A stretch of 64,000 bases of DNA from Serratia grimesii NBRC 13537 (GCF_001590905.1 NZ_BCTT01000006.1:434001-498000), one strand, 5' to 3'. Shown: positions 32,669-45,289, counted from the first letter of the stretch. Made by a program: numbers and translations. Notes: a model not told the origin generated them from the sequence alone.

Positions 32669-33814
32669 ATGTCCGCATATTCTCGCCCAGTGCTCCTGCT
32701 GCTCTGTGGTCTGTTGTTGCTCACGGTTTCCATTGCCGTATTGAATACGTTAGTTCCTCTTTGGTTAACTCATGCTCAATTGTCAACCTGGCAGGTGGGA
32801 ATGGTGAGTTCCTCTTACTTTACCGGCAACCTGATTGGCACGTTGATTGCGGGTAAACTGATCCAGCGCATTGGGTTTACTCGCAGCTATCATCTTGCCT
32901 GTGTAGTGTTCGCTGTGGCGACTGCCGGTATGGCATTATCTCTCGATTTTTGGAGCTGGATGGGCTGGCGTTTCTTTGCGGGTGTTGGCTGTGCCTGGAT
33001 TTGGGTGATCGTGGAAAGCGCACTGCTGCGCAGTGGTAACCTGTCCAACCGTGGCCAACTGCTGGCGGCCTATATGATGGTTTACTACCTGGGGACGGTC
33101 GTCGGCCAGTTGCTGCTGAGTATGGTATCAACTGAATTGCTGAACGTAGTTCCGTGGGTGGTTGCCATTGTGATCAGCGCTATGTTGCCGATGTTGTTTG
33201 CCAGAGTGAACAGCCAACATGACGAACCGCAGCAGGCCGCGGTATGGCCGATGTTGAAACGCCGCAGTGCGCGACTGGGTATCAATGGCTGCATTATTTC
33301 CGGTATTGTGCTTGGTTCGCTGTACGGTTTGATGCCGTTATATTTATCTCATCAGGGCATGAGCGACGCGAATGTTGGTTACTGGATGGCATTGCTGGTC
33401 AGTTCCGGGATCGTTGGTCAATGGCCGGTCGGTCGGTTGGCAGACCGCTATGGTCGTCTGTTGGTCCTACGTATCCAGGTGTTTGTGGTGATCCTCGCCA
33501 GTATGGCGATGCTGGGTAACTATGCCATGGCTCCGGCCTTGTTCATTCTCGGTTGTGCTGGGTTTACTCTCTATCCGGTTGCGATGTCTTGGGCCTGTGA
33601 GAAGGCGATGCCGCATGAGCTGGTGGCAATGAATCAGGCGCTGCTAATGAGTTACACGATTGGCAGTTTGCTCGGTCCATCGATGACCGCGTTGTTGATG
33701 CAAAATTATTCCGATCAACTGCTGTTTGTGATGATCGCCGCTGTTGCACTGGTCTATCTGATGATGCTGTTGAAAAAGCCAGATCCTCAACACACGCCGT
33801 TTGCTGCCGCCTGA
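32669..33814 (+). CDS. ycaD: MFS transporter YcaD
   Basis: Inner-membrane major-facilitator protein of unknown substrate. The 381-residue protein has twelve predicted membrane segments and is close to E. coli YcaD along its length ([82 protein letters not shown]). The last of these is the loop between helices 8 and 9, a repeat of the MFS signature. It is convergent with pflA and shares a bidirectional terminator with it. Confidence 0.93.
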   Translation: MSAYSRPVLLLLCGLLLLTVSIAVLNTLVPLWLTHAQLSTWQVGMVSSSYFTGNLIGTLIAGKLIQRIGFTRSYHLACVVFAVATAGMALSLDFWSWMGWRFFAGVGCAWIWVIVESALLRSGNLSNRGQLLAAYMMVYYLGTVVGQLLLSMVSTELLNVVPWVVAIVISAMLPMLFARVNSQHDEPQQAAVWPMLKRRSARLGINGCIISGIVLGSLYGLMPLYLSHQGMSDANVGYWMALLVSSGIVGQWPVGRLADRYGRLLVLRIQVFVVILASMAMLGNYAMAPALFILGCAGFTLYPVAMSWACEKAMPHELVAMNQALLMSYTIGSLLGPSMTALLMQNYSDQLLFVMIAAVALVYLMMLLKKPDPQHTPFAAA

Positions 33815-33817
33815 GCA

Positions 33818-33853
33818 TAAAAAAACCGGCCACTGTTGTGTGCCGGTTTTTTT
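33818..33853. terminator. Bidirectional terminator between ycaD and pflA
   Basis: AAAAAAACCGGC and GCCGGTTTTTTT form the stem, with an inner CAC / GTG pairing and A/T tracts on both sides. It serves ycaD on the plus strand and pflA on the minus strand. Confidence 0.92.
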
Positions 33854-33870
33854 GTTGCTGCCTACAGGGC

Positions 33871-34611
33871 TCAGTACATCACTTTGTGACCGTAGCTTTC
33901 CAGAATGCCTTTGACGCGTTCCATAGTGTCTGCCTTCGGCGGATGGACACCGTCCAGCTTGTACTCTTCCCCCATCGCCACCCACTTATGCTTGCCCAGT
34001 TCGTGGTAGGGTAGAAGTTCGATTTTCTCGATGTTAGTCATGCCCTTGGTGAATTCACCCAGCAGGTGCGTAGACGCGTCATCATCTGACCAACCCGGAA
34101 CAACCACATAACGAATCCAGGTGCGCTGGTTGCGTTTCGCCAAATAGCGGGCGAAGTCCAGCGTACGATGGTTAGAAACCCCGACCAGATTCTGGTGAAT
34201 ATCATCGTTCATCTGTTTAAGGTCCAACATCACCAGGTCAGTAGCATCCAACAATTCGTCAATCACCGGATCATAACGACGTACAAAACCATTGGTATCC
34301 AGACAGGTACTGATACCTTCTGCATGGCAGGCGCGGAACCAGTCGCGGACGAACTCGGCCTGTAAAATGGCCTCGCCACCGGAAGCCGTGACGCCGCCAC
34401 CGGAGGCATTCATAAAGTGGCGATAAGAGACGGTATCTTTCATCAGTTCTTCTACCGTTACTTCTTTTCCGCCATGGGTATCCCAGGTGTCACGGTTATG
34501 GCAATACAGGCAGCGCATCAGGCAGCCCTGGAAGAAAACGATAAAGCGGATCCCGGGTCCGTCTACGGTGCCACAGGATTCGAAGGAGTGGATGCGACCT
34601 TTCACTGACAT
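33871..34611 (-). CDS. pflA: Pyruvate formate-lyase-activating enzyme (radical SAM)
   Basis: Installs the glycyl radical on PflB. The 246-residue protein starts [20 protein letters not shown] and has the radical-SAM CxxxCxxC at Cys30, Cys34 and Cys37 (CLMRCLYC), the SAM-binding GGEA-type ASGGEAIL and the DTNGF motif. The ATG at 34611 matches E. coli; the frame opens ten codons upstream. It lies 295 bases downstream of pflB, behind several stem-loops, so it is probably expressed both by readthrough and from its own promoter. Confidence 0.97.
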   Translation of the reverse strand: MSVKGRIHSFESCGTVDGPGIRFIVFFQGCLMRCLYCHNRDTWDTHGGKEVTVEELMKDTVSYRHFMNASGGGVTASGGEAILQAEFVRDWFRACHAEGISTCLDTNGFVRRYDPVIDELLDATDLVMLDLKQMNDDIHQNLVGVSNHRTLDFARYLAKRNQRTWIRYVVVPGWSDDDASTHLLGEFTKGMTNIEKIELLPYHELGKHKWVAMGEEYKLDGVHPPKADTMERVKGILESYGHKVMY

Positions 34612-34757
34612 TGCGGGGTTTTCTCCAATATTGACTGTCAAACGCAGTCTAAAAGTAGGCTTATAACCGCCAGCCAGGGATCAGCGATGCAGTAAGCGGG
34701 CAGGGCCCGACGACTGGGGTGGAACGATTCCTGTTGGCCGGTTATTACGCCGGATAA

Positions 34758-34816
34758 CTGTTTTGCCGGATATCCATTTAGTATAGCTATCTGGCAAAAC
34801 AGACTCATGCTGAGTC
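34758..34816 (-). other. Pair of stem-loops in the pflB-pflA intergenic region
   Basis: CTGTTTTGCCGGATA (34758-34772) pairs with TATCTGGCAAAACAG (34788-34802) with one mismatch over 15 positions and a 15-base loop. Immediately beside it GACTCA (34802-34807) pairs with TGAGTC (34811-34816) around TGC. Neither stem is followed by a T tract on the minus strand. They lie between the pflB terminator and the pflA start and may protect or attenuate the pflA message. Confidence 0.7.
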
Positions 34817-34830
34817 AGGGAACGGTATTT

Positions 34831-34856
34831 GCTAAAAAGGCCGGAAAGATCCGGCC
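34831..34856 (-). terminator. Intrinsic terminator of focA-pflB
   Basis: On the minus strand GGCCGGA / TCCGGCC with a 4-base loop is followed by TTTTTAGC. It lies about 50 bases past the pflB stop. Confidence 0.88.
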
Positions 34857-34906
34857 CTGGGTTTCAGCTTAACCACCGAGCGGGAAACCCCGCCCGGATG
34901 GGGCAA

Positions 34907-37189
<2,283 letters not shown>

Positions 37190-37243
37190 TATACACCTAC
37201 CTTTAATTGTGGATTTCTAACTCGGCACGCGGTAACTAACAGC

Positions 37244-38104
37244 TTAGTGCTGTTGTTCACCACCGCGCAGATAAATTACCCAGTAAGTCAACCCAACCAG
37301 TAAGCCGCCGCCAATGATGTTACCTATGGTGACAGGGATCAGATTGTCGATGATAAAGTTGCTTACGGTCAGATGAGCAAATTGCTCGGGTGTTGCCCCT
37401 ACGGCTTGCCAGAACTCTGGCGTGGCGAAGTTTTTAACCACGATACCCATAGGGATCATAAACATGTTTGCGATGCTGTGTTCGAAACCGCTGGCGACAA
37501 ACATACCGACTGGCAGGATCATGGCGAACATTTTGTCCATCAGGCTGCGACCGGAGTAGCTCATCCACACCGCCAGGCAAACCATCAGGTTGGCCAGAAT
37601 GCCAAGGCAAACGGCTTCAATAAAGGTGTGATGCAGCTTATGGTCAGCAGTCTGCAGGACGTTCAAGCCCCATTGACCATTGGCTACCATGTGTTCGCCA
37701 GAAAACCAGATGAGTGCCACAAAGAACAATGCGCCAATCAGGTTACCAATATAGACATTTAGCCAGTTAGCGCCCAGTTGGCACCAGCTGATGCGGCCGC
37801 TGGCCTTGGCGATAACAATCAGCACGGTGGACGTGAACAGGTCGGCGCCTGAAACCACCACCAGCATTAACCCCAGAGAGAAGCAGATGCCACCGACCAG
37901 TTTTGCCAAGCCGAAAGGCACACCGGCAGTGCCGGTAGTCGCAGTGATATAAAATACGAATGCGATTGAAATAAAGACACCGGCAGTAATCGCCAAATAA
38001 AACGTTTTCAGCGGATGCTTGGTGGCTTTATACACACCTGCATCCTCAGCGATTTTCGCCGTTGCTGCAGGTAATATCAGATCGAAGGGGTTGTCAGCTT
38101 TCAC
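37244..38104 (-). CDS. focA: Formate channel FocA
   Basis: Pentameric inner-membrane formate/nitrite-family channel that exports formate made by PflB and re-imports it at low pH. The 286-residue protein starts MKADNPFDLILPAATAKIAED, the gating N-terminal helix that interacts with PflB. It has six membrane segments, and the conserved central-pore histidine lies in ASGFEHSIANMF. First gene of focA-pflB; FNR-like and ArcA-like sites lie upstream. Confidence 0.97.
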   Translation of the reverse strand: MKADNPFDLILPAATAKIAEDAGVYKATKHPLKTFYLAITAGVFISIAFVFYITATTGTAGVPFGLAKLVGGICFSLGLMLVVVSGADLFTSTVLIVIAKASGRISWCQLGANWLNVYIGNLIGALFFVALIWFSGEHMVANGQWGLNVLQTADHKLHHTFIEAVCLGILANLMVCLAVWMSYSGRSLMDKMFAMILPVGMFVASGFEHSIANMFMIPMGIVVKNFATPEFWQAVGATPEQFAHLTVSNFIIDNLIPVTIGNIIGGGLLVGLTYWVIYLRGGEQQH

Positions 38105-38171
38105 ACTAACTCTCGCTTTTAAGGGTTAAAACAACGCAATGAGATACTAGCAAAGCAGTATAGGGTAAAAA

Positions 38172-38185
38172 TTGATTTGGATCAT
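38172..38185. promoter_or_regulatory. FNR box upstream of focA
   Basis: TTGATTTGGATCAT matches the FNR consensus TTGAT-N4-ATCAA at 9 of 10 defined positions and lies 68-81 bases upstream of the focA start. FNR activation of focA-pflB is established in E. coli. Confidence 0.75.
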
Positions 38186-38362
38186 AAGGCGAGGAACTAA
38201 AGCGGCCAAAAACCGGATAATTCGCAGGGTTTATTTGGTTATCATATTGATTTTAAATGGAAAACATTTTTTTAATGTTTATAAAAAATTTTGAATTCTT
38301 GGTCGGGACAACCCCAATAAGGTTAAATTTTCATGTGTTTTGTCACTTTACGGCAGTTAAGG

Positions 38363-38378
38363 TTTAATTATCGGTTAA
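38363..38378. promoter_or_regulatory. ArcA-like direct repeat upstream of focA
   Basis: TTTAATTATCGGTTAA has two TTTAA/GTTAA pentamers at 11-base spacing, as in ArcA boxes (GTTAA-N6-GTTAA), 9 of 10 positions. A further GTTAA precedes it at 38356. ArcA control of pfl is established in E. coli. Confidence 0.5.
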
Positions 38379-38586
38379 TTATTATTTCACCGACGTGTAA
38401 CAATTGCTGTTTTATTTATCTTGTTTGCCGATAAGTGCGTAATTAGCTGAAAAAAATAAAAGGAAAAAGCGTCTATTTAACCGTCAAAATAAGGTTTTAA
38501 TATTTTTTGAAGGACAACAGGTGGGGCAAGAGGGGCGGTGTTTTGTATCGCGCCGGCAAGGGGCTGCCGGCGCACAGAGACTGAGA

Positions 38587-40350
38587 TTATGCCTGAGCCC
38601 AATAGCGGCGTTTGGCGTTCTGCAGTTTTTCGTAGGCCGCTAACAGCGCCTGATGAGCGGGTAATGCTTTCAAATCGCTATCGACAGCGAACAGGCCATT
38701 AAAGCGCTCTTCGCCGCTGATAGCTGCTGAGGCAGCATCTACCGCTTCCTGACCATACATCTTCACGAAGGTCGTGTAATACTGTGCAGGATCACGATCA
38801 GGTTCCTGCGTCAGCAACAGCAGGGTTTGCAGGCAACGGTAGTAGTTGCTGCGTTCCGGGCTCAATACAGAAGCGTTGAAATCCTGCGTCCACTCGGCCC
38901 AGATCAGTGCCTGGTCCATATCGCCGCCCGCCAGAGCCAGCATTGACTTCAGTTCACCAACGCGCAGGGTATACCAGGCGTTGTCTTTACCAGAAGCAAT
39001 CCCCAGCAACTCACGCACACGAGTGAAGTCGTCCAAACCTTCATCGTCCAGGCGTTCAATCAGCGCCAGGTATTCTTCTGGCTCCCACTCACTGCCTGGC
39101 AATGCCAGCAGCGTATCGCGCAGGTGTGCACCCATACTGTTGTTGGCCAACAGAAGGTCTTCCGCCGGATAGATGTCGGACATGCCCGGCACGATGATAC
39201 GGCAGGCGTAAACATCCAGATGCTCGTAGTCAGCGATGTACACTTCAGCACCTTCTTTATCGAAGATACTCATCAGGGTAGAGAACTCTTCCTGCGTACT
39301 GCCGCTGAAGCTCCAGTCGACAAAAGGATAATCTGCATCCTGTTTGAACATGTCCCAAGAGATTAAACCGCTGGAATCGATAAAGTGGGTTTCCAGGTTG
39401 GTATGCTCTGCCACTTCTTCGTCGTCGAAGGTTGGCGCGGTGAACACGTCCAGATCTTTCAGGCTACGGCCTTGCAGCAGTTCAGTGACGGTACGTTCAA
39501 GTGCCACGCCAAAATCAGGGTGGGCACCGAATGACGCGAAACAGGTACCGTTAGCGGGGTTGAACAGCACGACACAAATCACCGGGTAGTTACCACCCAA
39601 AGAGGCGTCATAAGACAGTATTGGGAACCCTTCCTCTTCCAGCTTGGCAATGGCTTCTACCACGCCAGGATAGCGGTTCAGGACCTCGGCCGGGATCTCT
39701 GGCAGGCTGATGGATTCGGCGATAATGCGGTTTTTCACATAACGCTCGAACACTTCAGACAGACCCTGCACGCGGGCTTCGTTGGCGGTGTTACCGGCTG
39801 ACATGCCATTGGACACGTACAGGTTACCGATGATGTTCATCGGGATATAAACAGTTTTTTGATCTGATTGACGCGCGAAAGGCAGCGCGCAGATGCCGCG
39901 ATCGACGTTGCCGGATTGCAGATCGATCAAATCGCTGGCGTTAACATCCTGATCAGGGTTATAGAACGCATGCAGGCGTTCGTCGAGAATGCCGGCCGGC
40001 AGCGAATCATCGGCTGGAATCGGGAACCATTTCTCATTCGGGTAATGCACGAAATCGCCTTCGGCAATTTGTTTACCCAGGTAGAAATCGGCGAAGAAGT
40101 AATTAGTAGAAAGGCGTTCAAAGTATTCGCCCAAAGCCGAGGCCAAGGCCGCTTTTTTGCTGGCGCCTTTACCATTGGTGAAGCACAACGGGCAATCACG
40201 ATCGCGGATGTGAACGGACCATACGTGTGGAACCGGGTTCAACCAGGAAGCTTCTTCGATATTAAAACCCAGATCGCTTAATTTTTGTTGGAAACGGGCG
40301 ATAGAGTCTTCCAGCGCAGCGTCTTTGCCAGGGATAAAAGTTTGCGTCAT
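38587..40350 (-). CDS. ycaO: YcaO-domain protein, ribosomal S12 methylthiotransferase accessory factor
   Basis: Founding YcaO-family ATPase; in E. coli it supports RimO-dependent beta-methylthiolation of ribosomal protein S12. The 587-residue protein has the YcaO ATP-binding core (GKGASKKAALASALGEYFERLSTNYFF, GLSEVFERYVKNRIIAESISLPEIP, FGVALERTVTELLQGR) and a C-terminal tetratricopeptide-like helical region. The C-terminus ends RRYWAQA and lacks the PxPxP tail of cyclodehydratases, so this is the non-peptide-modifying type. The start is MTQTFIPGKDAALED at 40350; a methionine three codons upstream is the alternative. Confidence 0.96.
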   Translation of the reverse strand: MTQTFIPGKDAALEDSIARFQQKLSDLGFNIEEASWLNPVPHVWSVHIRDRDCPLCFTNGKGASKKAALASALGEYFERLSTNYFFADFYLGKQIAEGDFVHYPNEKWFPIPADDSLPAGILDERLHAFYNPDQDVNASDLIDLQSGNVDRGICALPFARQSDQKTVYIPMNIIGNLYVSNGMSAGNTANEARVQGLSEVFERYVKNRIIAESISLPEIPAEVLNRYPGVVEAIAKLEEEGFPILSYDASLGGNYPVICVVLFNPANGTCFASFGAHPDFGVALERTVTELLQGRSLKDLDVFTAPTFDDEEVAEHTNLETHFIDSSGLISWDMFKQDADYPFVDWSFSGSTQEEFSTLMSIFDKEGAEVYIADYEHLDVYACRIIVPGMSDIYPAEDLLLANNSMGAHLRDTLLALPGSEWEPEEYLALIERLDDEGLDDFTRVRELLGIASGKDNAWYTLRVGELKSMLALAGGDMDQALIWAEWTQDFNASVLSPERSNYYRCLQTLLLLTQEPDRDPAQYYTTFVKMYGQEAVDAASAAISGEERFNGLFAVDSDLKALPAHQALLAAYEKLQNAKRRYWAQA

Positions 40351-40498
40351 TGTCTTCACTTTTTGAGCGTACTAAAAACGCGCAATGATACGGGGTTTTG
40401 CGCTCAAGCTCCATGTATTCCTAAAGCGATGGCAAAGTCACAGTTTTTTTGTGGATAAAGACCATAATTCAGCGGGTTATCTATCATGGAGAAACCCA

Positions 40499-41545
40499 AT
40501 GAAATCAGTGAAACTCAGTGTTCTGGCGCTACTGTTGGCAGGCGCAAGCGGTTCTGCGCTGGCATTGCCAAATATCACCCTGTTGGCGACCGGCGGCACC
40601 ATTGCCGGTGGCGGCGAGTCGGCGACAAAATCCAACTATACGGCGGGCAAACTGGGCGTTGATGCTTTGGTGAATGCCGTACCGGAGTTGAAAAATGTCG
40701 CTAATGTGCAAGGGGAGCAGGTAGTGAACATCGGTTCACAGGATATGAATGATGAAGTGTGGTTGACGCTGGCGAAGAAAATCAACGCTGACTGTGCCAA
40801 GACTGATGGTTTTGTCATTACCCATGGCACAGACACGCTGGAAGAAACCGCCTACTTTCTTGATCTGACCGTTAAATGCGACAAGCCAGTGGTGATTGTC
40901 GGGGCGATGCGTCCGGCCACGTCAATGAGTGCTGACGGTCCGTTCAATTTGTATAACGCAGTAGTGACAGCGGCAGATCCGCAATCAGCTAAACGTGGGG
41001 TGCTGGTAGCGATGAACGACAGCGTGCTGGATGCCCGCGATGTGACCAAAACCAATACCACTTCGGTACAGACTTTCCAGTCACCTAACTATGGCCCGCT
41101 TGGTTATCTCCATAACGGTAAGGTCGACTATCAGCGTTCGCCGCAGCGTAAGCACACGACAGAAACCCCGTTTGACGTGTCCAACCTGACCGTTCTGCCT
41201 AAAGTCGGCATTATCTATAATTACGCCAATGCGTCTGATGCGCCCGCCAAGGCGTTGATCGCCGAAGGCTATCAGGGGATCGTCAGCGCAGGGGTGGGTA
41301 ACGGTAACTTATACAAAACGGTGTTCGACACCTTGGCAACGGCTGCACATAACGGCGTAGCGGTAGTACGTTCTTCGAGAGTGCCTACGGGGTCCACGAC
41401 TGAAGACGCCGAAGTGGATGATACCAAGTTTGGCTTTGTCGCCGCGGGCACGTTGAACCCACAGAAAGCGAGGGTCCTGCTGCAATTAGCACTGACGCAG
41501 ACTAAAGATCCAAAACAGATCCAGCAAATGTTCAATCAATATTGA
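40499..41545 (+). CDS. ansB: Periplasmic L-asparaginase II
   Basis: Hydrolyses asparagine to aspartate and ammonia in the periplasm, feeding fumarate respiration in anaerobic cells. The 348-residue precursor has a Sec signal peptide (MKSVKLSVLALLLAGASGSALA, cleavage before LPNITLL). Both catalytic threonine motifs are present, ATGGTIAGGG and HGTDTLEETAYFLDL, with the catalytic lysine region VLDARDVTKTNTT and the paired Cys residues of type II enzymes. A GGAG lies 7 bases before the ATG. It is divergent from ycaO. E. coli carries ansB elsewhere; here it sits beside the anaerobic foc-pfl block. Confidence 0.96.
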   Translation: MKSVKLSVLALLLAGASGSALALPNITLLATGGTIAGGGESATKSNYTAGKLGVDALVNAVPELKNVANVQGEQVVNIGSQDMNDEVWLTLAKKINADCAKTDGFVITHGTDTLEETAYFLDLTVKCDKPVVIVGAMRPATSMSADGPFNLYNAVVTAADPQSAKRGVLVAMNDSVLDARDVTKTNTTSVQTFQSPNYGPLGYLHNGKVDYQRSPQRKHTTETPFDVSNLTVLPKVGIIYNYANASDAPAKALIAEGYQGIVSAGVGNGNLYKTVFDTLATAAHNGVAVVRSSRVPTGSTTEDAEVDDTKFGFVAAGTLNPQKARVLLQLALTQTKDPKQIQQMFNQY

Positions 41546-41567
41546 GTTGAATGCATTTTCTTCATTC

Positions 41568-41585
41568 GGGGGCCTGTGAGCCCCC
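41568..41585 (+). terminator. Weak stem-loop after ansB
   Basis: GGGGGC / GCCCCC with a 6-base loop, 23 bases beyond the stop. There is no T tract behind it, so termination is doubtful. Confidence 0.4.
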
Positions 41586-41832
41586 TAGCTATGTCGGCTG
41601 AATACAGCATAAAAAACCGCGTTAACCCACTGAATTGGCCATTGTCACAGCGTTTTATTGTAGAAAAGAGCGGTCATTTGGCAGAGCCTGTTATTGCCGA
41701 GAGAAAGGGTTTCCCCGCATCGGGCGAATAACCATTGCAGGCGGGGGACGCGAGTGATAAAACCGATGGAATAATTCGGGCGTATTTCGGTAGGCCAGTA
41801 TCATTGGCGAATAGTGAATGTGGTGAGGGGAA

Positions 41833-42918
41833 ATGACTCAGGTTTATAATTTTAGCTCTGGTCCGGCCATGCTGCCGGTTGAAGTATTGCGTCGTGCTGA
41901 ACAGGAACTGTGCAACTGGCATGGTCTTGGCACCTCGGTGATGGAAATCAGCCACCGTAGTAAAGAGTTTATTGAAGTTGCTCAGCAGTCCGAACAGGAC
42001 CTGCGCGATTTGCTGAAAATCCCCTCCAACTATAAAGTGCTGTTCTGCCACGGCGGTGCCCGCGCACAGTTTGCCGCGCTGCCGCTGAACCTGCTGGGAG
42101 AAAAAACCACCGCAGACTACATCGACGGCGGCTACTGGGCGCACAGCGCCATCACCGAAGCGAAAAAATACTGCACACCAAACACCATTGACGTAAAAAC
42201 GTCTGTTGACGGCCTGCTCGGTATCAAACCGATGAAAGAGTGGCAGTTAAGCGACGACGCGGCCTACGTGCACTATTGCCCGAATGAAACCATCGACGGC
42301 GTGGCCATCGATGAGATTCCTGACTTCGGCGATAAAGTGGTGATCGGCGATTACTCTTCCACCATTCTTTCTGGTCCGCTGGACGTTAGTCGTTTTGGTG
42401 TGATTTATGCCGGTGCGCAAAAAAACATCGGTCCTGCAGGCTTGACGCTGGTGATCGTGCGTGAAGATCTACTGGGTAAAGCGCGTCGTGAAGTGCCATC
42501 GATTCTCGATTACACCGTGCTGGCCGAAAACGATTCCATGTTTAATACCCCGCCAACCTTTGCCTGGTATCTGTCTGGCTTAGTGTTCAAATGGCTGAAA
42601 GAGCAGGGGGGCTTGGTGGAAATGCACAAACGCAATCAGGCTAAAGCCGAGTTGTTGTATGCGACCATTGATAACTCCGACTTCTACCGTAGTCGTGTGG
42701 CTCTTGCCAACCGTTCCTGGATGAACGTGCCGTTCCAGTTAGCTGACTCCGCGTTGGATAAAGTGTTCCTCAGTGAAGCTGAGGCCATTGGCTTGCAGGC
42801 GCTGAAAGGCCACCGAGTGGTTGGCGGTATGCGTGCTTCCATTTACAATGCAATGCCGCTGGCCGGCGTGCAGACATTAACCGACTTTATGGCTGACTTC
42901 GAACGTCGTCACGGTTAA
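41833..42918 (+). CDS. serC: Phosphoserine aminotransferase
   Basis: PLP enzyme converting 3-phosphohydroxypyruvate to phosphoserine and acting in pyridoxal synthesis. The 361-residue protein starts [19 protein letters not shown] and shows the PLP-lysine motif [18 protein letters not shown] and the substrate-binding HRSKEF and [12 protein letters not shown]. It forms the classical serC-aroA operon, with the aroA start 115 bases downstream. In E. coli the operon is controlled by Lrp and CRP. Confidence 0.97.
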   Translation: MTQVYNFSSGPAMLPVEVLRRAEQELCNWHGLGTSVMEISHRSKEFIEVAQQSEQDLRDLLKIPSNYKVLFCHGGARAQFAALPLNLLGEKTTADYIDGGYWAHSAITEAKKYCTPNTIDVKTSVDGLLGIKPMKEWQLSDDAAYVHYCPNETIDGVAIDEIPDFGDKVVIGDYSSTILSGPLDVSRFGVIYAGAQKNIGPAGLTLVIVREDLLGKARREVPSILDYTVLAENDSMFNTPPTFAWYLSGLVFKWLKEQGGLVEMHKRNQAKAELLYATIDNSDFYRSRVALANRSWMNVPFQLADSALDKVFLSEAEAIGLQALKGHRVVGGMRASIYNAMPLAGVQTLTDFMADFERRHG

Positions 42919-42973
42919 GCCAGGTTGCCCGCATTACGTGGGCAACTCTCGCTGTTGTCCTTTTGAGTTAAAG

Positions 42974-43007
42974 CGGCTCCGGCATTATTTCCGGGGCCGT
43001 TTCGTTT
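42974..43007 (+). terminator. Attenuator-like hairpin between serC and aroA
   Basis: CGGCTCCGG and CCGGGGCCG form a 9-pair RNA stem with one U-G pair and an 8-base loop, followed by TTTCGTTT. It sits inside the serC-aroA operon, so it should terminate only part of the transcripts and lower aroA output relative to serC. Confidence 0.65.
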
Positions 43008-43033
43008 ATCAGATTTTGGAGATTTTTGTTCAC

Positions 43034-44320
43034 ATGGTGGATTCCCTGACGTTACAACCGGTCGCCTTGGTTAATGGCACCGTCAACTTACCCGGCTCCA
43101 AGAGCGTCTCCAACCGTGCTCTGCTGCTGGCTGCACTGGCGGAGGGGACGACGACGTTGACCAACTTGCTGGACAGCGACGACGTACGCCATATGTTGAA
43201 TGCGCTGCAGGCGCTGGGCGTGAGCTATCAACTGTCTGACGATCGTACCACCTGTAAAGTTGAGGGTGTTGCCGGCCCGCTGGTGGCCAACCAACCACTT
43301 GAACTGTTTCTCGGTAATGCTGGTACCGCAATGCGCCCATTGGCGGCGGCACTGTGCCTGGGCAGCAACGATGTGGTGTTGACAGGTGAACCACGTATGA
43401 AAGAACGCCCGATCGGTCATCTGGTTGATGCCTTACGCCAGGGCGGCGCGCAAATTGATTATTTAGAGCAAACGGATTATCCCCCGTTGCGTCTGCGCGG
43501 CGGTTTCCATGGCGGCGATGTGACCGTTGACGGCAGTGTTTCCAGCCAGTTCCTGACAGCATTGCTGATGACAGCACCTTTGGCACACCAAGACACCAAT
43601 ATTCATATCAAGGGTGAATTGGTTTCCAAGCCGTACATTGATATTACGCTGCACCTGATGCGTACTTTCGGTGTTGAGGTCAGCCACGACAACTACCGCG
43701 TATTCCACATTAATGGGCGTCAAAACTACCGTTCACCAGGCGACTATCTGGTGGAAGGTGACGCCTCTTCAGCGTCTTACTTCCTGGCGGCGGCGGCAAT
43801 TAAGGGCGGAACTGTGCGCGTAACGGGCATTGGCAAAAAAAGCGTTCAAGGGGACACTAAGTTTGCCGACGTGCTGGAGAAAATGGGCGCGCGCATCACC
43901 TGGGGTGATGACTATATCGAATGTACTCGCGGTGAACTGCACGGTATCGATATGGATATGAATCATATCCCGGATGCAGCGATGACCATCGCAACCGCCG
44001 CTTTATTTGCCGAAGGCCCGACGACTATCCGTAATATCTATAACTGGCGAGTGAAAGAGACTGACCGTCTGGCTGCAATGGCGACTGAGCTGCGTAAAGT
44101 GGGGGCCGAAGTGGATGAAGGGGAAGACTATATTCATGTGGTACCGCCGGCTAAACTGACGTTTGCTGATATCGGGACCTACAATGACCATCGCATGGCG
44201 ATGTGTTTCTCATTGGTGGCGCTATCGGATACGCCGGTCACGATCCTCGACCCGAAATGCACCGCGAAAACTTTCCCGGACTATTTCGAACAGCTGGCGC
44301 GCATCAGTCAATTAGCCTAA
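43034..44320 (+). CDS. aroA: 3-phosphoshikimate 1-carboxyvinyltransferase (EPSP synthase)
   Basis: Sixth shikimate-pathway enzyme; joins PEP and shikimate-3-phosphate. The 428-residue protein has the class I motifs [17 protein letters not shown] near residues 19-35, the PEP-site [15 protein letters not shown] with the glyphosate-sensitive Gly and Pro, [15 protein letters not shown], and [14 protein letters not shown] take the ATG at 43034 ([11 protein letters not shown]); the frame extends 32 codons upstream through the attenuator hairpin. An intrinsic terminator follows. Confidence 0.97.
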   Translation: MVDSLTLQPVALVNGTVNLPGSKSVSNRALLLAALAEGTTTLTNLLDSDDVRHMLNALQALGVSYQLSDDRTTCKVEGVAGPLVANQPLELFLGNAGTAMRPLAAALCLGSNDVVLTGEPRMKERPIGHLVDALRQGGAQIDYLEQTDYPPLRLRGGFHGGDVTVDGSVSSQFLTALLMTAPLAHQDTNIHIKGELVSKPYIDITLHLMRTFGVEVSHDNYRVFHINGRQNYRSPGDYLVEGDASSASYFLAAAAIKGGTVRVTGIGKKSVQGDTKFADVLEKMGARITWGDDYIECTRGELHGIDMDMNHIPDAAMTIATAALFAEGPTTIRNIYNWRVKETDRLAAMATELRKVGAEVDEGEDYIHVVPPAKLTFADIGTYNDHRMAMCFSLVALSDTPVTILDPKCTAKTFPDYFEQLARISQLA

Positions 44321-44342
44321 CCGTAGTCAGATACTGTCTTTT

Positions 44343-44376
44343 AAGGCCCTTCATTGGGCCTTTGTCGTTTTTTAAT
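44343..44376 (+). terminator. Intrinsic terminator of serC-aroA
   Basis: AAGGCCC / GGGCCTT stem with a 6-base loop, followed by TTGTCGTTTTTT. Confidence 0.85.
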
Positions 44377-44599
44377 CCTCATTGCCTGGGGCGTCCGCTA
44401 TACTTTTGCGCGGTCATACGCTTATTTTCAACAACCAGACAGTTCCAGGGTAACAGTTCGCCGCTTGGCAGCGTATAATGCGCCACCGTGACTGACTGCC
44501 CCGACTGGGCGGACGACAGGGACGCGTTTAATTATGCTTTCGCATTGTGCTGATGGCAGGTTATGTCCCTGTGAGGTTTTCTACCTGAAGGAGAGAGAA

Positions 44600-45289
44600 A
44601 TGACGGCTACAGCCCCGGTGATAACCGTTGATGGACCAAGTGGCGCAGGCAAAGGCACGTTGTGTAAAGCGTTGGCCGAATCCCTTGGTTGGCGTTTGCT
44701 TGATTCCGGCGCGATTTATCGCGTGCTGGCGTTAGCGGCGCTGCATCATCAGGTCGATATCACGTCTGAGGAGGCGCTGGTTCCACTGGCCGCACATCTC
44801 GATGTTCGTTTTATTGCCCAGGATGGCAAACTGCAGGTTATTTTGGAAGGTGAGGATGTCAGCAATGAGATCCGCACTGAAACTGTTGGTAATACCGCTT
44901 CGCAGGCCGCCGCTTTCCCGCGTGTACGTGAAGCCTTGTTACGTCGCCAGCGGGCGTTCCGTGAGTCCCCGGGCCTGATTGCCGATGGTCGTGACATGGG
45001 CACAGTGGTGTTCCCTGATGCGCCAGTCAAAATTTTCCTGGACGCCAGCTCTGAGGAGCGTGCGCACCGCCGCATGCTACAGTTGCAGGAAAAGGGCTTT
45101 AATGTTAACTTTGAACGTCTTTTAGCCGAGATAAAGGAACGGGATGACCGTGACCGTAATCGGCCTATCGCGCCACTGGTGCCGGCTTCTGACGCCCTTG
45201 TGCTGGATTCAACCAGCATGTCGATCGACGAAGTCATCCAGCGTGCGCTGACTTATGCACATGAAGTTTTAGCGTTGCCGCAGCAGTAA
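44600..45289 (+). CDS. cmk: Cytidylate kinase
   Basis: Phosphorylates CMP and dCMP. The 229-residue protein has the P-loop [19 protein letters not shown] near residues 8-26, the CMP-binding [15 protein letters not shown] and [22 protein letters not shown], and the lid [13 protein letters not shown]. The ATG at 44600 follows AAGGAGAGAGAA; the frame opens 22 codons earlier without conservation. E. coli has ycaL between aroA and cmk; here no gene intervenes. The order cmk-rpsA-ihfB is conserved widely in proteobacteria. Confidence 0.97.
   Translation: MTATAPVITVDGPSGAGKGTLCKALAESLGWRLLDSGAIYRVLALAALHHQVDITSEEALVPLAAHLDVRFIAQDGKLQVILEGEDVSNEIRTETVGNTASQAAAFPRVREALLRRQRAFRESPGLIADGRDMGTVVFPDAPVKIFLDASSEERAHRRMLQLQEKGFNVNFERLLAEIKERDDRDRNRPIAPLVPASDALVLDSTSMSIDEVIQRALTYAHEVLALPQQ

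Larger units (their letters stand above)
38105..38586 (-). promoter_or_regulatory. focA-pflB promoter region and ycaO 3' flank
   Basis: This 482-base AT-rich gene-free stretch holds an FNR box at 38172-38185 and an ArcA-like direct repeat at 38363-38378, listed separately. The E. coli focA-pflB operon has several anaerobically induced promoters over a similar distance, so a multi-promoter arrangement is likely. The segment next to ycaO (38515-38586) shows a short GC-rich stem around 38551-38573 (CGCCGGCAAGGGGCTGCCGGCG) that may end ycaO. Confidence 0.65.
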
